A stretch of DNA of 64,000 bases from PWQG01 sp050486205 (GCA_050486205.1 JBJHCW010000002.1:124001-188000), one strand, 5' to 3'. Counted from the first letter of the stretch, positions 8,967 to 18,716 are shown. Program-made: numbers and translations. Notes: generated from the sequence alone by a model not told the origin.

Positions 8967-9278
8967 ATGCGCAACACCCCGGACAGAAAAACCCTCAGAA
9001 CCATTGCCCATACGCTCAGGCCGGTGGTTACCGTAGCCGAGAAGGGGCTGAGCGAAAATGTCAATGAAGAGATCGACAGAGCGCTGCGCCAGCACGAACT
9101 GATCAAGGTAAAGATCTTTGCGGCCGACCGCACCGCCCGACAGGCGTTGATTGACAGCATCTGCGAACAGCACAATGCCCTGCTGGTTCAGCGCATCGGC
9201 AATATTGCCGTGCTGTTCCGGGCCGCAGAAAAACCCGACCCCAGACTTTCCAACATGCTGCGCCACAAGGCGAAATAA
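8967..9278 (+). CDS. yhbY: YhbY-family RNA-binding protein
   Basis: A 103-residue CRM-domain protein (CRS1/YhbY fold) that associates with pre-50S particles in E. coli. The frame contains the family segments LRPVVTVAEKGLSENV, LRQHELIKVKIF and NALLVQRIGNIAVLFR. It is divergent from rlmE with a 66-bp shared promoter region and convergent with greA; the rlmE/yhbY/greA neighbourhood is conserved. Confidence 0.93.
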   Translation: MRNTPDRKTLRTIAHTLRPVVTVAEKGLSENVNEEIDRALRQHELIKVKIFAADRTARQALIDSICEQHNALLVQRIGNIAVLFRAAEKPDPRLSNMLRHKAK

Positions 9279-9286
9279 GTCGGGCA

Positions 9287-9763
9287 TCACAGGTGTTCGA
9301 CGTTCTCCACTTCGTAGGAAATATCACCGGCAGGCGCCTTGACCACCACCTCGTCACCAATCTCCTTGCCCACAATCGCCCGGGCAATCGGCGAGCCCAG
9401 GGATATTTTGCCGGCCTTGACATCCGCCTCATCTTCTCCAACGATCTGGTAACGCACAGACTCGTCCGTATCGATGTTCAGCAAGGTGACCGTCGCACCA
9501 AAAATGACCCGGTCCCCCTGCGGTATCTGGGTGATATCAATGATCTCCGCATCGGCGAGCTTTCCCTCGATCTCGGCAATCCGGCCTTCACAGAAACTCT
9601 GTTGCTCCCGCGCGGCATGATATTCAGCGTTTTCCTTCAGATCACCGTGCTCACGCGCGTCAGCAATCGCCTGGATGATTTTCGGTCGCTTTATCGATTT
9701 CAGTTCGTTCAGCTCAGCGCGCAGGCGCTCTGCGCCCTCGACGGTCATGGGTGTCTTTCTCAT
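9287..9763 (-). CDS. greA: Transcription elongation factor GreA
   Basis: GreA stimulates RNA polymerase to cleave backtracked transcripts. The length is the usual 158 residues. An N-terminal coiled coil contains the tip signature DAREHGDLKENAEYHAAREQ with acidic Asp/Glu residues, followed by a C-terminal FKBP-like domain (GDRVIFGATVTL, ISLGSPIARAIVGKEIGDEV). It lies downstream of carB on the same strand (206-bp gap). Confidence 0.97.
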   Translation of the reverse strand: MRKTPMTVEGAERLRAELNELKSIKRPKIIQAIADAREHGDLKENAEYHAAREQQSFCEGRIAEIEGKLADAEIIDITQIPQGDRVIFGATVTLLNIDTDESVRYQIVGEDEADVKAGKISLGSPIARAIVGKEIGDEVVVKAPAGDISYEVENVEHL

Positions 9764-9922
9764 AATGATCCAATCATCCCTTCAATCACACAAAACCCTG
9801 AAGAAGCCGGCATGGCCGACATCTTCCGGGTTGAAAAATCATTGATACCTGAATGAGTTGCGCTCAGCGCTGCCCGTAAGTCAGAACCCGGGCAACTGCC
9901 TGGCGATTCTTGCCCGGGGCAA

Positions 9923-9970
9923 GGAAATTTCCGCGAAGTACAATGGACACTGCGGCCATCGGAAATTTCC
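9923..9970. repeat. Two identical GGAAATTTCC palindromes between greA and carB
   Basis: The 10-bp self-complementary sequence GGAAATTTCC occurs at 9923-9932 and 9961-9970, 38 bp apart, in the carB-greA gap. The second copy touches the carB stop codon. They could pair with one another in RNA as a stem, or be protein sites. There is no T-run, so this is not a standard terminator. The rest of 9764-9969 shows nothing else I can identify. Confidence 0.5.
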
Positions 9971-12900
9971 TAAAGTTGGGCATGAAGCTCCTGTATCGTG
10001 TACACGGACAGGTTATCACCAAACCGGAGGGCTTCACAAACTGCCAGGGCACTGGCAACCGTCGTGGTGCAGAACACGTCGTGACGCAGCGCTGTGCGCC
10101 GGATCGTAGAAGAATCAGCAATGGCCTGTTTGCCTTCCGTGGTGTTCACGATAAGGTCGACTTCCTCGTTCTTGATCATGTCCACTATGTGAGGACGTCC
10201 TTCCTTGACCTTGTTTACATGCGTCACCGGCAGGCCTGCGGCCTCGATCACGGCGGCTGTGCCGTGAGTGGCGACCATGGTGAAGCCCAGTTCATGAAAA
10301 TTGCGCGCCATTTCCGCCACTGCGGGCTTGTCGGCATCACGCACACTGATGAACACCGTGCCGCTGGTGGCGATGATTTCGCCTGCACCCAGCTGGGATT
10401 TGGCAAAGGCCTCGGCGAAGGTCACACCAACACCCATCACTTCACCGGTTGATTTCATTTCCGGACCAAGAATCGGGTCCACACCGGGGAACTTGTTGAA
10501 CGGGAAAACAGCCTCTTTCACGGCAAAGGTGCGCGGGATGATTTCCCGGGTAAAGCCCTGCTCCCTGAGGCTGATGCCGGCCATACAGCGCGCGGCCACC
10601 TTGGCCAGCGAGGTGCCGATACATTTGGAGACAAATGGCACGGTTCGCGAGGCACGCGGATTGACCTCTATGATGTAAAGCTCTCCATCCTGCCAGGCCA
10701 GCTGTGTATTCATCAAGCCAACCACACCCAATTCACGCGCCAGCGCTGTCACCTGCTCGCGAATCTTGTCCTGTACCGTGGTCGGGAGATTGTAGGGCGG
10801 CAGGGAACAGGCCGAGTCACCGGAGTGCACACCAGCCTGCTCGATGTGCTGCATGATGGCGCCGACCACAACATCCTTGCCATCACTGACCAGATCCACA
10901 TCGATCTCGATGGCCGAACTGAGAAAAGAGTCAAGCAGCACAGGGCTTTCGTTGCCCACCTTGACCACATGGGTCATGTAGCGATTGAGTTCTTCACTGT
11001 TGTAGACAATTTCCATGGCACGACCACCCAGCACATAGGACGGACGCACCACCAGCGGATAGGTGATTCTTTCAGCAGCGGCCAGACATTCGGCCACACT
11101 GCGAACGATGCAGTTGGGTGGCTGCTTCAGACCAAGCTTTTCGATCATCAACTGGAAGCGCTCACGGTCCTCGGCACGGTCGATGGCGTCAGCAGGGGTG
11201 CCAATGATGGGCACGCCGGCTTGCTCCAGTCGGGTAACCAGATTCAGTGGCGTCTGGCCACCAAACTGCACGATTACACCAACCGGTTTTTCCAGCTCGA
11301 CAATTTCCAGCACATCCTCGAAGGTCACAGGCTCGAAGAACAGGCGGTCGGAAATATTGTAATCAGTGGAGACGGTTTCCGGGTTGCAGTTGACCATGAT
11401 GGTTTCATAACCATCCTCGCGCATGGCCAGTGCCGCGTGCACACAGCAGTAGTCAAACTCGATACCCTGTCCGATCCGGTTCGGGCCACCGCCCAGCACC
11501 ATGATTTTCTTGCGATCACTGGGTGCCGCCTCGCACTCTTCCTCGTAGCATGAATACATGTAAGCCGTGGCTGACTCAAACTCCGCCGCGCAAGTATCCA
11601 CACGCTTGTATACCGGTCGGATACCCAGCTCATGACGGTATTCACGCACCGCTGTTTCTGTCACCTTGAGCAGATCTGCCAGTCGCGCATCAGAGAATCC
11701 CTTGCGCTTGAGTGCGTAAAGAGCGTCGCGGTCCAGATCGGAGAGAGTGGTATCAACCAGACGCTGCTCCTCCAGGATCAGATCCTCGATCTGGATCAGG
11801 AACCATGGGTCAATACCCGTGAGTGAGGCGACCTTCTGCACGCTCCAGCCTTGACGAAAAGCGTCACCAATGAACCACATGCGCCGGGCTCCAGCGTCCA
11901 TCAGCTCGCCCTTGAGAATGTCCAGCGCATCACTGAGCCCGGTATCCAGTGCCGGGTCAAGACCATTGGCGCCGACCTCCAGGCCGCGAAGCGCCTTCTG
12001 CAACGACTCCTGGAAGGTGCGGCCAATGGCCATGACCTCACCCACCGATTTCATCTGGGTAGTGATGCGGTCATTGGACTCGGGGAATTTTTCAAAGGTG
12101 AAGCGCGGAATCTTGGTGACCACATAATCAATGGCCGGCTCGAACGATGCCGGCGTAGCGCCGCCGGTTATCTCATTGCTCAATTCATCCAGTGTATAAC
12201 CGATTGCAAGCTTGGCTGCCACGCGCGCGATCGGGAAACCGGTAGCCTTGGACGCAAGGGCGGACGACCGCGAGACACGGGGGTTCATTTCGATGACCAC
12301 CAGCCGACCCGTTTCCGGGCACATGCCGAACTGCACGTTGGATCCGCCGGTTTCCACCCCGATTTCCCGCAACACGGCAATGGAGGCATTTCGCAGAATC
12401 TGGTATTCCTTGTCGGTCAGCGTCTGCGATGGCGCAACAGTGATGGAATCACCGGTATGAACACCCATGGCGTCAAAATTCTCGATGGTGCAGACAATGA
12501 TGCAGTTGTCATTGCGGTCACGCACCACTTCCAGCTCATACTCTTTCCAGCCAATCAGGGACTCGTCAATCAACAGCTCACTGTTGGGCGACAACTCAAG
12601 ACCGCGAGAACAGATCTCGACAAACTCTTCCTTGTTGTAGGCGATGCCACCACCGCTGCCGCCCAGGGTGAATGACGGGCGGATAATACAGGGAAAACCG
12701 ATGACGTCCAGCGCTGCGAAGGCTTCATCCATATTGTGGGCCATGCCATGAGCCGGCGTTTCCAGGCCGATCTTTTTCATGGCCCGGTCGAACAGCTCGC
12801 GATTCTCGGCCTTGTCTATCGCCTCGCTGCGCGCGCCGATCATCTCCACGCCGTACTTCTCCAGCACACCGTGGCGATCCAGGTCCAGCGCACAGTTCAA

Positions 12901-13185
12901 TGCGGTCTGCCCACCCATGGTAGGAAGAATGGCATCCGGGCGCTCGCGCTCAATGATCTTTTCGACAATCTCCCAGGTCACCGGTTCGATATAGGTGGCA
13001 TCGGCCATGGCCGGGTCGGTCATGATGGTGGCCGGATTGGAGTTGACCAGGATGACCCGGTACCCCTCTTCACGCAGCGCCTGGCAGGCCTGGGCGCCGG
13101 AATAGTCAAATTCACAGGCCTGACCAATGACGATGGGGCCTGCGCCGAGGATGAGAATACTGCTGATATCTGTACGTTTGGGCAT
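9970..13185 (-). CDS. carB: Carbamoyl-phosphate synthase large subunit
   Basis: Uses ammonia from CarA, bicarbonate and two ATP to make carbamoyl phosphate for arginine and pyrimidines. The 1071 residues match the E. coli length (1073) and show two homologous ATP-grasp halves: GAGPIVIGQACEFDYSG with MGGQTALNCAL, and GGGPNRIGQGIEFDYCC with QFGGQTPLNL. The C-terminal MGS-like allosteric domain (about 935-1071, MVATHGTAAVIEAAGLPV) is present. carA lies 71 bp upstream on the same strand. Confidence 0.98.
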   Translation of the reverse strand: MPKRTDISSILILGAGPIVIGQACEFDYSGAQACQALREEGYRVILVNSNPATIMTDPAMADATYIEPVTWEIVEKIIERERPDAILPTMGGQTALNCALDLDRHGVLEKYGVEMIGARSEAIDKAENRELFDRAMKKIGLETPAHGMAHNMDEAFAALDVIGFPCIIRPSFTLGGSGGGIAYNKEEFVEICSRGLELSPNSELLIDESLIGWKEYELEVVRDRNDNCIIVCTIENFDAMGVHTGDSITVAPSQTLTDKEYQILRNASIAVLREIGVETGGSNVQFGMCPETGRLVVIEMNPRVSRSSALASKATGFPIARVAAKLAIGYTLDELSNEITGGATPASFEPAIDYVVTKIPRFTFEKFPESNDRITTQMKSVGEVMAIGRTFQESLQKALRGLEVGANGLDPALDTGLSDALDILKGELMDAGARRMWFIGDAFRQGWSVQKVASLTGIDPWFLIQIEDLILEEQRLVDTTLSDLDRDALYALKRKGFSDARLADLLKVTETAVREYRHELGIRPVYKRVDTCAAEFESATAYMYSCYEEECEAAPSDRKKIMVLGGGPNRIGQGIEFDYCCVHAALAMREDGYETIMVNCNPETVSTDYNISDRLFFEPVTFEDVLEIVELEKPVGVIVQFGGQTPLNLVTRLEQAGVPIIGTPADAIDRAEDRERFQLMIEKLGLKQPPNCIVRSVAECLAAAERITYPLVVRPSYVLGGRAMEIVYNSEELNRYMTHVVKVGNESPVLLDSFLSSAIEIDVDLVSDGKDVVVGAIMQHIEQAGVHSGDSACSLPPYNLPTTVQDKIREQVTALARELGVVGLMNTQLAWQDGELYIIEVNPRASRTVPFVSKCIGTSLAKVAARCMAGISLREQGFTREIIPRTFAVKEAVFPFNKFPGVDPILGPEMKSTGEVMGVGVTFAEAFAKSQLGAGEIIATSGTVFISVRDADKPAVAEMARNFHELGFTMVATHGTAAVIEAAGLPVTHVNKVKEGRPHIVDMIKNEEVDLIVNTTEGKQAIADSSTIRRTALRHDVFCTTTVASALAVCEALRFGDNLSVYTIQELHAQL

Positions 13186-13256
13186 ATCGGAACCGTAATC
13201 TGTCGTGTCACCGCGGCAGGCGGCAAACCATTCTGTGTTTCAGTCAGTCGCCCGCG

Positions 13257-14396
13257 TCAACGGCGCTGTGCCATCATGTCCGTGAAGCGATCGAAAAGCG
13301 GCGCTATGTCGTGGGGTCCTGGGCTTGCCTCCGGATGCCCCTGGAAGGCAAAGGCCGGGATATCCGTGCGCTCGATGCCCTGCAATGTGCCATCGAACAG
13401 GCTGCGATGTGTCGCGCGCAGGTTCTCCGGCAACGAACTCTCCTCCACGGCAAAGCCGTGATTCTGGCTGGTGATCATGACCTTGCCGTCATCAATGTTC
13501 TGAACCGGATGATTGGCGCCATGATGGCCTACTGACATTTTCATGGTGCGTGCGCCACAGGCCAGTGCGAGCAGTTGACAGCCAAGGCAGATGCCAAAGA
13601 TCGGGATACCTGAGGAGAGCACTTCGCGAATTGCCTCAATGGCGTAATCACAGGGCTGTGGGTCGCCGGGACCATTGGACAGGAATATGCCGTCGGGTTT
13701 CATCGCCAGAACTTCGGCCGCCGGAGTCTGGGCCGGCACCACCGTCACGCGGCAATTGCGCTCGGCCAGCATGCGCAGGATATTGCGCTTGACGCCATAG
13801 TCCCATGCCACGACATGCCAGGACTTGTCGTCCAGGCGCTCGCGATGACCCTCACCGTGCTTCCACACACCTTCACGCCATTCATACTGCTGCTTCACGG
13901 TGACTTCCCGGGCCAGGTCCATGCCCTTGAGGCCGGGGAATACACGCGCCTGCTCCACGGCATACTGCTCGCCGCGAGCCTGCAGCTCATCACCGCTGAG
14001 CACACAGCCGTTGAGTGAACCCTTTTCGCGTAACAGGCGTGTCAGGCGCCGGGTATCAATTTCGGCAATGGCAACCACATTATTCTGTTTCAGATAATCA
14101 TCCAGCGATTGTTCATTTCGCCAGTTACTGGCCATCAGCGGCAGGTTGCGGATCACCAGGCCGGCGGCCCAGACCCGGTCCGACTCATTGTCTTCACTGG
14201 TGGTGCCGGTATTGCCGATGTGCGGGTAGGTAAGAGTGACTATCTGGCGTGCGTAGGATGGGTCAGTGAGGATTTCCTGATATCCGGTCATGGCGGTATT
14301 GAATACCACCTCGCCGGAGGACAGCCCACTGGCGCCGATTGCCACGCCGCGAAATATGCTGCCATCCTCAAGGGCAAGTACTGCCGTGCTGTTCAA
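13257..14396 (-). CDS. carA: Carbamoyl-phosphate synthase small subunit (glutaminase)
   Basis: Hydrolyses glutamine and channels ammonia to CarB. The class I amidotransferase domain has the nucleophile Cys in IFGICLGCQLLALACG and the His/Glu pair in FQGHPEASPGPHD. The N-terminal domain starts AVLALEDGSIFRG. The first in-frame ATG (14471) lies inside a terminator stem, so I place the start at TTG 14396, preceded by AGGGAGA, giving 379 residues (E. coli 382). carAB form an operon. Confidence 0.96.
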   Translation of the reverse strand: MNSTAVLALEDGSIFRGVAIGASGLSSGEVVFNTAMTGYQEILTDPSYARQIVTLTYPHIGNTGTTSEDNESDRVWAAGLVIRNLPLMASNWRNEQSLDDYLKQNNVVAIAEIDTRRLTRLLREKGSLNGCVLSGDELQARGEQYAVEQARVFPGLKGMDLAREVTVKQQYEWREGVWKHGEGHRERLDDKSWHVVAWDYGVKRNILRMLAERNCRVTVVPAQTPAAEVLAMKPDGIFLSNGPGDPQPCDYAIEAIREVLSSGIPIFGICLGCQLLALACGARTMKMSVGHHGANHPVQNIDDGKVMITSQNHGFAVEESSLPENLRATHRSLFDGTLQGIERTDIPAFAFQGHPEASPGPHDIAPLFDRFTDMMAQRR

Positions 14397-14440
14397 TGTG
14401 ATCTCCCTATTGCCTGATCGGGTTGCCTGATCGAGGATCG

Positions 14441-14480
14441 AAAAAAAGCGGAATGAAAGCTCAACTTTCATTCCGCTTTT
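14441..14480 (-). terminator. Intrinsic terminator between dapB and carA
   Basis: A perfect 16-bp inverted repeat (14444-14459 with 14465-14480, 5-base loop CTCAA). On the minus strand the stem contains AGCGGAATGAAAG and is followed by seven T, ideal for ending dapB transcripts. Its flanking A/T runs make it potentially bidirectional, but no plus-strand gene ends here. It begins 45 bp upstream of the carA start, so a carA promoter must lie within or very near it, or transcripts must read through. Confidence 0.85.
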
Positions 14481-14550
14481 CAGATATCTGTATTGTGTTC
14501 AGAGGTAACCATATTGACGCGGCATTTTACGTGAATTGACGCGCTGCTGT

Positions 14551-15354
14551 CTATAACGACAGCACGTCATCCATGCCGTAAAGCCCTGCCGGCCTGCCAG
14601 CCAACCATCGGGCGGCACGCACGGCTCCGCGCGCAAAGGTCATACGACTGCTGGCCTTGTGTGTGATCTCCACCCGCTCACCGGGGGCTGCAAACATCAC
14701 CGTGTGCTCACCGACTATGTCGCCGGCGCGCACGGTGGCGAAACCAATCGTGCGCCGGTCACGCTCATCCTCAATACCTTCACGCCCGTAAACCGCCACT
14801 TCGTCCAGATTGCGCCCCAGCGCATCGGCCACCACTTCGCCCATGCGAAGCGCTGTCCCGGAGGGCGCATCTCTCTTGTGCCGGTGGTGCGCCTCGATGA
14901 TCTCGATATCAACATCATCACCCAGCACACTGGCCGCCTGGGCCAGCAGCTTGCACACCAGATTCACACCCACACTCATATTGGGCGCAAAGACCACCGG
15001 TACCAGCCTTGCCTGCTCGGCAATGGTTGCCTTCTGCCCGGCTGTGAAACCGGTGGTGCCCAACACCACCGCCTTGCCGGCTTCGGCACACAGCGCCAGA
15101 TGTTCCAGACTGGCCTCCGGCGTGGTGAAATCAATGAGCACATCAAAGTTGTCCATCACGCTCGCCAGTGATGTGCTGGGATGCACGCCGATCGCACCAA
15201 TACCGGCCAGCAATCCAACGTCGCTATCAGCCGCTGCCTGACCGGGCTGGACCGTGGCGGCGCCAACGGTCAGATCACCCGCTCCCGTGACCACCGCCTC
15301 CACCAGTGTCCTGCCCATTCGTCCCGCCACTCCGGCGATTGCTATACGTATCAT
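14551..15354 (-). CDS. dapB: 4-hydroxy-tetrahydrodipicolinate reductase
   Basis: Lysine/diaminopimelate pathway reductase. The 267-residue product begins MIRIAIAGVAGRMGRTL (Rossmann GxxGxxG loop) and contains IDFTTPEASLEHL, VVLGTTGF, the catalytic EAHHRHKRDAPSGTAL block (His-His and Lys), and a C-terminal HEVMF-like stretch here reading HTVMFAAPGERVEITHKAS. The ATG at 15354 is chosen because the protein family starts at the Rossmann strand. The dapB-carA-carB order is conserved in gammaproteobacteria. Confidence 0.97.
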   Translation of the reverse strand: MIRIAIAGVAGRMGRTLVEAVVTGAGDLTVGAATVQPGQAAADSDVGLLAGIGAIGVHPSTSLASVMDNFDVLIDFTTPEASLEHLALCAEAGKAVVLGTTGFTAGQKATIAEQARLVPVVFAPNMSVGVNLVCKLLAQAASVLGDDVDIEIIEAHHRHKRDAPSGTALRMGEVVADALGRNLDEVAVYGREGIEDERDRRTIGFATVRAGDIVGEHTVMFAAPGERVEITHKASSRMTFARGAVRAARWLAGRPAGLYGMDDVLSL

Positions 15355-15459
15355 AGTGATGACCTGATCCATTTCCCTGTAAAAGCGGTAACAGTTTACC
15401 ACTGTCGATGCTAAACTTTGGATTTCAGTCTGTGAATTCGTTGAAAAGTCACGAATAAA

Positions 15460-16044
15460 ATGAGTGATACCCCGGTCAAGGACCATAAGAGCAGAAAGGC
15501 GCGCTACGAAGCGCTGGTGGACCAGTACTATCAGGACGTCTATCGTTACGCTTTCTGGCTCTGCAAGAATCAGGCACTGGCCCAGGATCTGGTCCAGGAG
15601 GCTTTCCTGAGGGCGTGGCGTTCGCTAGACAGCCTGCAGAGCGACAAGGCCGCCAAAGCCTGGCTGTTCACCATACTGCGTCGTGAAAACGCCAGGTTGT
15701 ACGAGCGTTATCGCCCGGAGCTGGTGGACGTGGATGATGTCAGCATTGCCGAGTCCAACGAGCACGAGCCCGACACACGCATGGACCGAAACCTGCTGTA
15801 CGCTGCCATCAACAAACTGGACAGCGATTACAGGGATCCATTGTTGTTGCAGGTCATTGGTGGCTTCAGCGGGAAAGAAATTGCCGAGATGCTCGATCTA
15901 AACAGCAATACCGTAATGACCCGGCTGTTCCGGGCCCGCAGCAAACTGAAGGAAATGTTCGGGACCGATTCAGATTCGGATGAAGAAAGCGTGGATGACA
16001 GCGCCGATAACAGCGTGCCAAGCGACACGAAGACAGACACCTAG
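15460..16044 (+). CDS. RNA polymerase sigma factor, ECF subfamily
   Basis: A 194-residue extracytoplasmic-function sigma factor. Region 2 is at about 18-85 (QYYQDVYRYAFWLCKNQALA, DLVQEAFLRAWRSLDSL, AWLFTILRREN) and region 4 at about 110-168 (INKLDSDYRDPLLLQVIGG, IAEMLDLNSNTVMTRLFRAR, a helix-turn-helix). The tail is long, acidic and Ser/Asp rich. It is divergent from dapB and 50 bp upstream of a membrane-anchored DUF3379 protein that probably acts as its antisigma partner. Its target genes cannot be read from the sequence. Confidence 0.93.
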   Translation: MSDTPVKDHKSRKARYEALVDQYYQDVYRYAFWLCKNQALAQDLVQEAFLRAWRSLDSLQSDKAAKAWLFTILRRENARLYERYRPELVDVDDVSIAESNEHEPDTRMDRNLLYAAINKLDSDYRDPLLLQVIGGFSGKEIAEMLDLNSNTVMTRLFRARSKLKEMFGTDSDSDEESVDDSADNSVPSDTKTDT

Positions 16045-16094
16045 AACAAGCACAACACAAGACCCACAGCAGACCAGCAAAAGAGCCCGACCGG

Positions 16095-16826
16095 ATGGAT
16101 GACCTAGAGTTTCGCCAACGCGCCTTCTCAAACCCCCGGGATACTGATCCTGACTTCGTCAACGCGCTGCGCGGCAACGCCGCACGCGAACGGATGCTGG
16201 ACGAAATCACCGCCCTGGAAGAGCACCTGCACAGCGCCCTTCACGCCATTGAGGTCCCTGTCGGACTGGCCGATCGCCTGAAGCAGCAACCAACGAACAA
16301 CAATGCAGCCACCACACCGCCGGCCTGGCGTCGTTATGGCCTGGTCGCCGCAAGCCTGTTCGTTGCCGTTGCCGTCAGCCTGTCAATCGTCATGCCCGAC
16401 CGTCCCAACGCCGAGGATCGGGCACTGCACAACAACCTGGTTGAACACCTTTACCACGAAGAGCCGCGTTACGCTGGCGATCAGCAGGTGAGCTGGGAAG
16501 AAGTGCAGCGGCTTGTGCGCGAAACCGGCGGCCGTGTCCATGACAATCAGGTCATTCGCAGCCAGCACCTGAAATTCGCCAATGACTGCAATTTTGGCAA
16601 CTCCGTCACCGGCGCGCATGTGGTCATACAAGGCGAACACGGACCGGTCTCGGTAATATTCCTGAAAACCAGACCGGTAAAGGATGCCATGGAGATACAG
16701 GACGAGCGTTTTGCCGGCCGCATCATTCCTCTGCAGGGCGGCAACCTGGCCATAGCAGGCGAAAAGGAAGAAAGCCTGGATCGCTGGCAGAACCTCGCGA
16801 CCCAGTCCTTCGAGTGGTCAATCTAG
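16095..16826 (+). CDS. DUF3379 single-pass membrane protein, likely antisigma factor
   Basis: A 243-residue protein with a cytoplasmic N-terminal part (1-80, starting MDDLEFRQRAFSNPRD), one membrane helix (about 81-100, YGLVAASLFVAVAVSLSIVM) and a periplasmic C-terminal domain with a single Cys in HLKFANDCNFGN. The pattern fits the DUF3379 family that accompanies ECF sigma factors in marine gammaproteobacteria. Its place directly after the sigma gene suggests it holds the factor at the membrane; that role is inferred. It converges on the acyl-CoA dehydrogenase with 14 bp between stops. Confidence 0.8.
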   Translation: MDDLEFRQRAFSNPRDTDPDFVNALRGNAARERMLDEITALEEHLHSALHAIEVPVGLADRLKQQPTNNNAATTPPAWRRYGLVAASLFVAVAVSLSIVMPDRPNAEDRALHNNLVEHLYHEEPRYAGDQQVSWEEVQRLVRETGGRVHDNQVIRSQHLKFANDCNFGNSVTGAHVVIQGEHGPVSVIFLKTRPVKDAMEIQDERFAGRIIPLQGGNLAIAGEKEESLDRWQNLATQSFEWSI

Positions 16827-16840
16827 GAAAGCCCCGGGCC

Positions 16841-18631
16841 TCAGAACAGATCGGCTTCCATGGCCATGAGTGGCTCGCTGCCTGCCAGAATGGATTCTGC
16901 CAGGGATTTGTAGGATGGCATCAGTCGTGCCAGAAAGAAGCGACCCGTGTGCAGCTTGGCCCGATAGAATGCCTCGTCAGCCGAGCCATCATCCAGTGCA
17001 GTCTGCGCTACAGCAACCATGCGCGCCCACATGAAGCAGTACAGCACCAGTGTCATCAACTGCAGGTATTCTACCGATGCCGCGCCAACTTCAGCCGGCC
17101 GACTGCCGGCGGCCTCGCGCACACGAGCACTGACATCCAGCAAGGTCTCCAGCGCATCGGCCAGCACTTTCCGGTAGTCATCCGCTTCCGCAGGATGTGT
17201 CTCTGACAGAAACGCTTTTACGTCAGCAACCAGTTCATCCAGCAGTCCCTGGCGATCATATACCACCTTGCGCCCAATCAGGTCCAGCGCCTGGATGCCG
17301 TTGGCGCCTTCATAAATCTGGGCAATACGCGCATCACGAACGTTCTGCTCCAGTCCCCACTCCCGAACGTAACCGTGCCCGCCCAGCACCTGCTGGCCCA
17401 GCACACAGACGTCAAAGCCCTTGTCGGTGAATGCGGTCTTGGCCACCGGCGTCATCAGGGCAACCAGTTTTTCAGCCCTGGCCCGTGCATCGGCATCGGG
17501 GTGAAAATGGGCGGTGTCCAGCTGAATGGCGACATATCCGGCCAATGCGCGACCTGCCTCAGTCCATGCACGCATGGTCAACAACATACGCCGCACATCG
17601 GGATGGACAAGCAGCGGATCGGCCGGTTTTTCCGGTTGCACTGCGCCATCGGGTGAACGTCCCTGGACTCGCTCACGCGCATACGCTGAGGCGATCTGGT
17701 AAGACGCATCACCCAACCCCAGGCCCTGCAACCCAATGGTCAGGCGCTCGTAATTCATCATGGTGAACATGTAGGTCAGGCCCTTGTGCGCCTCGCCCAC
17801 AAGGTAGCCACGCGCGCCATCAAAATTCATCACACAGGTAGCCGAGCCCTTGATGCCCATCTTGTGCTCGATTGAACCGCAGGCGAGGCTGTTGCGCTCA
17901 CCCGGCTCTCCATCGGCGTCGGGCAGGAACTTGGGAATCAGAAACAGGGAAATGCCCTTGGGCCCGGGAGGCGCGTCAGGCAGCTTGGCCAACACCATAT
18001 GAATGATATTGTCGGTCAGGTCGTGCTCACCGCCGGTGATGAAGATTTTGGTACCGGTGACCTTGTAGCTGCCATCGTCCTGTGGCTCGGCACGGGTCTT
18101 GATGATTCCCAGGTCCGTACCCGCATGCGGCTCGGTCAGGCACATCGTGGCCGACCAGCGTCCATCGTACAGCTTTGGCAGATAAGCCTCCCGCAGCTCC
18201 TCGGTAGCATGACGCGCCATGGCCAGACTCGCGCCCGCTGTCAGCACACCATACAGCGCAAACGAGCTGTTGGCCGCCATGATCATTTCCTCAAAACACA
18301 CCGACAACATTTTGGGCATGCCCTGACCACCGTACTTCACGTCACCGGACAGGCCCAACCAGCCACCTTCGGAAAACGTCCTGTAGGCTTCCCTGAAGCC
18401 GGCCGGTGTTGTCACCACACCATCGCTGAACCGGCAACCTTCCTCGTCGCCGCTGCGATTGATCGGCGCCAGCAGGGTTTCGGCGACCTTGCCAGCCTCT
18501 TCCAGAATGGCATTGATCAGCTCACCGTTCACTTCGCGGGTCTCGGGCATGGCGGCAAGCAGCTGCTCGGCGTGCCAGACTTCGTTCAGCACAAACTGCA
18601 TGTCCCGGACGGGTGCCTTGTACGTGGTCAT
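16841..18631 (-). CDS. Acyl-CoA dehydrogenase (with C-terminal extension domain)
   Basis: An FAD enzyme catalysing alpha,beta-dehydrogenation of an acyl-CoA; chain-length preference cannot be told. The 596-residue form belongs to the long subfamily with an extra C-terminal domain (about 465-596). Visible motifs are the substrate/FAD segments CLTEPHAGTDLG and GTKIFITGGEHD, and the helical-domain block QQVLGGHGYVREWGLEQNVR followed by RIAQIYEGANGIQALD. ATG at 18631 has GGAGA upstream. It lies after bioD on the same strand but has its own palindromic operator (18717-18732), so it is probably regulated with acyl or branched-chain acid catabolism. Confidence 0.93.
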   Translation of the reverse strand: MTTYKAPVRDMQFVLNEVWHAEQLLAAMPETREVNGELINAILEEAGKVAETLLAPINRSGDEEGCRFSDGVVTTPAGFREAYRTFSEGGWLGLSGDVKYGGQGMPKMLSVCFEEMIMAANSSFALYGVLTAGASLAMARHATEELREAYLPKLYDGRWSATMCLTEPHAGTDLGIIKTRAEPQDDGSYKVTGTKIFITGGEHDLTDNIIHMVLAKLPDAPPGPKGISLFLIPKFLPDADGEPGERNSLACGSIEHKMGIKGSATCVMNFDGARGYLVGEAHKGLTYMFTMMNYERLTIGLQGLGLGDASYQIASAYARERVQGRSPDGAVQPEKPADPLLVHPDVRRMLLTMRAWTEAGRALAGYVAIQLDTAHFHPDADARARAEKLVALMTPVAKTAFTDKGFDVCVLGQQVLGGHGYVREWGLEQNVRDARIAQIYEGANGIQALDLIGRKVVYDRQGLLDELVADVKAFLSETHPAEADDYRKVLADALETLLDVSARVREAAGSRPAEVGAASVEYLQLMTLVLYCFMWARMVAVAQTALDDGSADEAFYRAKLHTGRFFLARLMPSYKSLAESILAGSEPLMAMEADLF

Positions 18632-18716
18632 GATTTCTCCAGAAGGTTCAACAGCAGCCCCGGCGATCGGGGTCAATCGGATTCGGGTTCGGGTTCGGAG
18701 AGTAAACTACCCCTGA

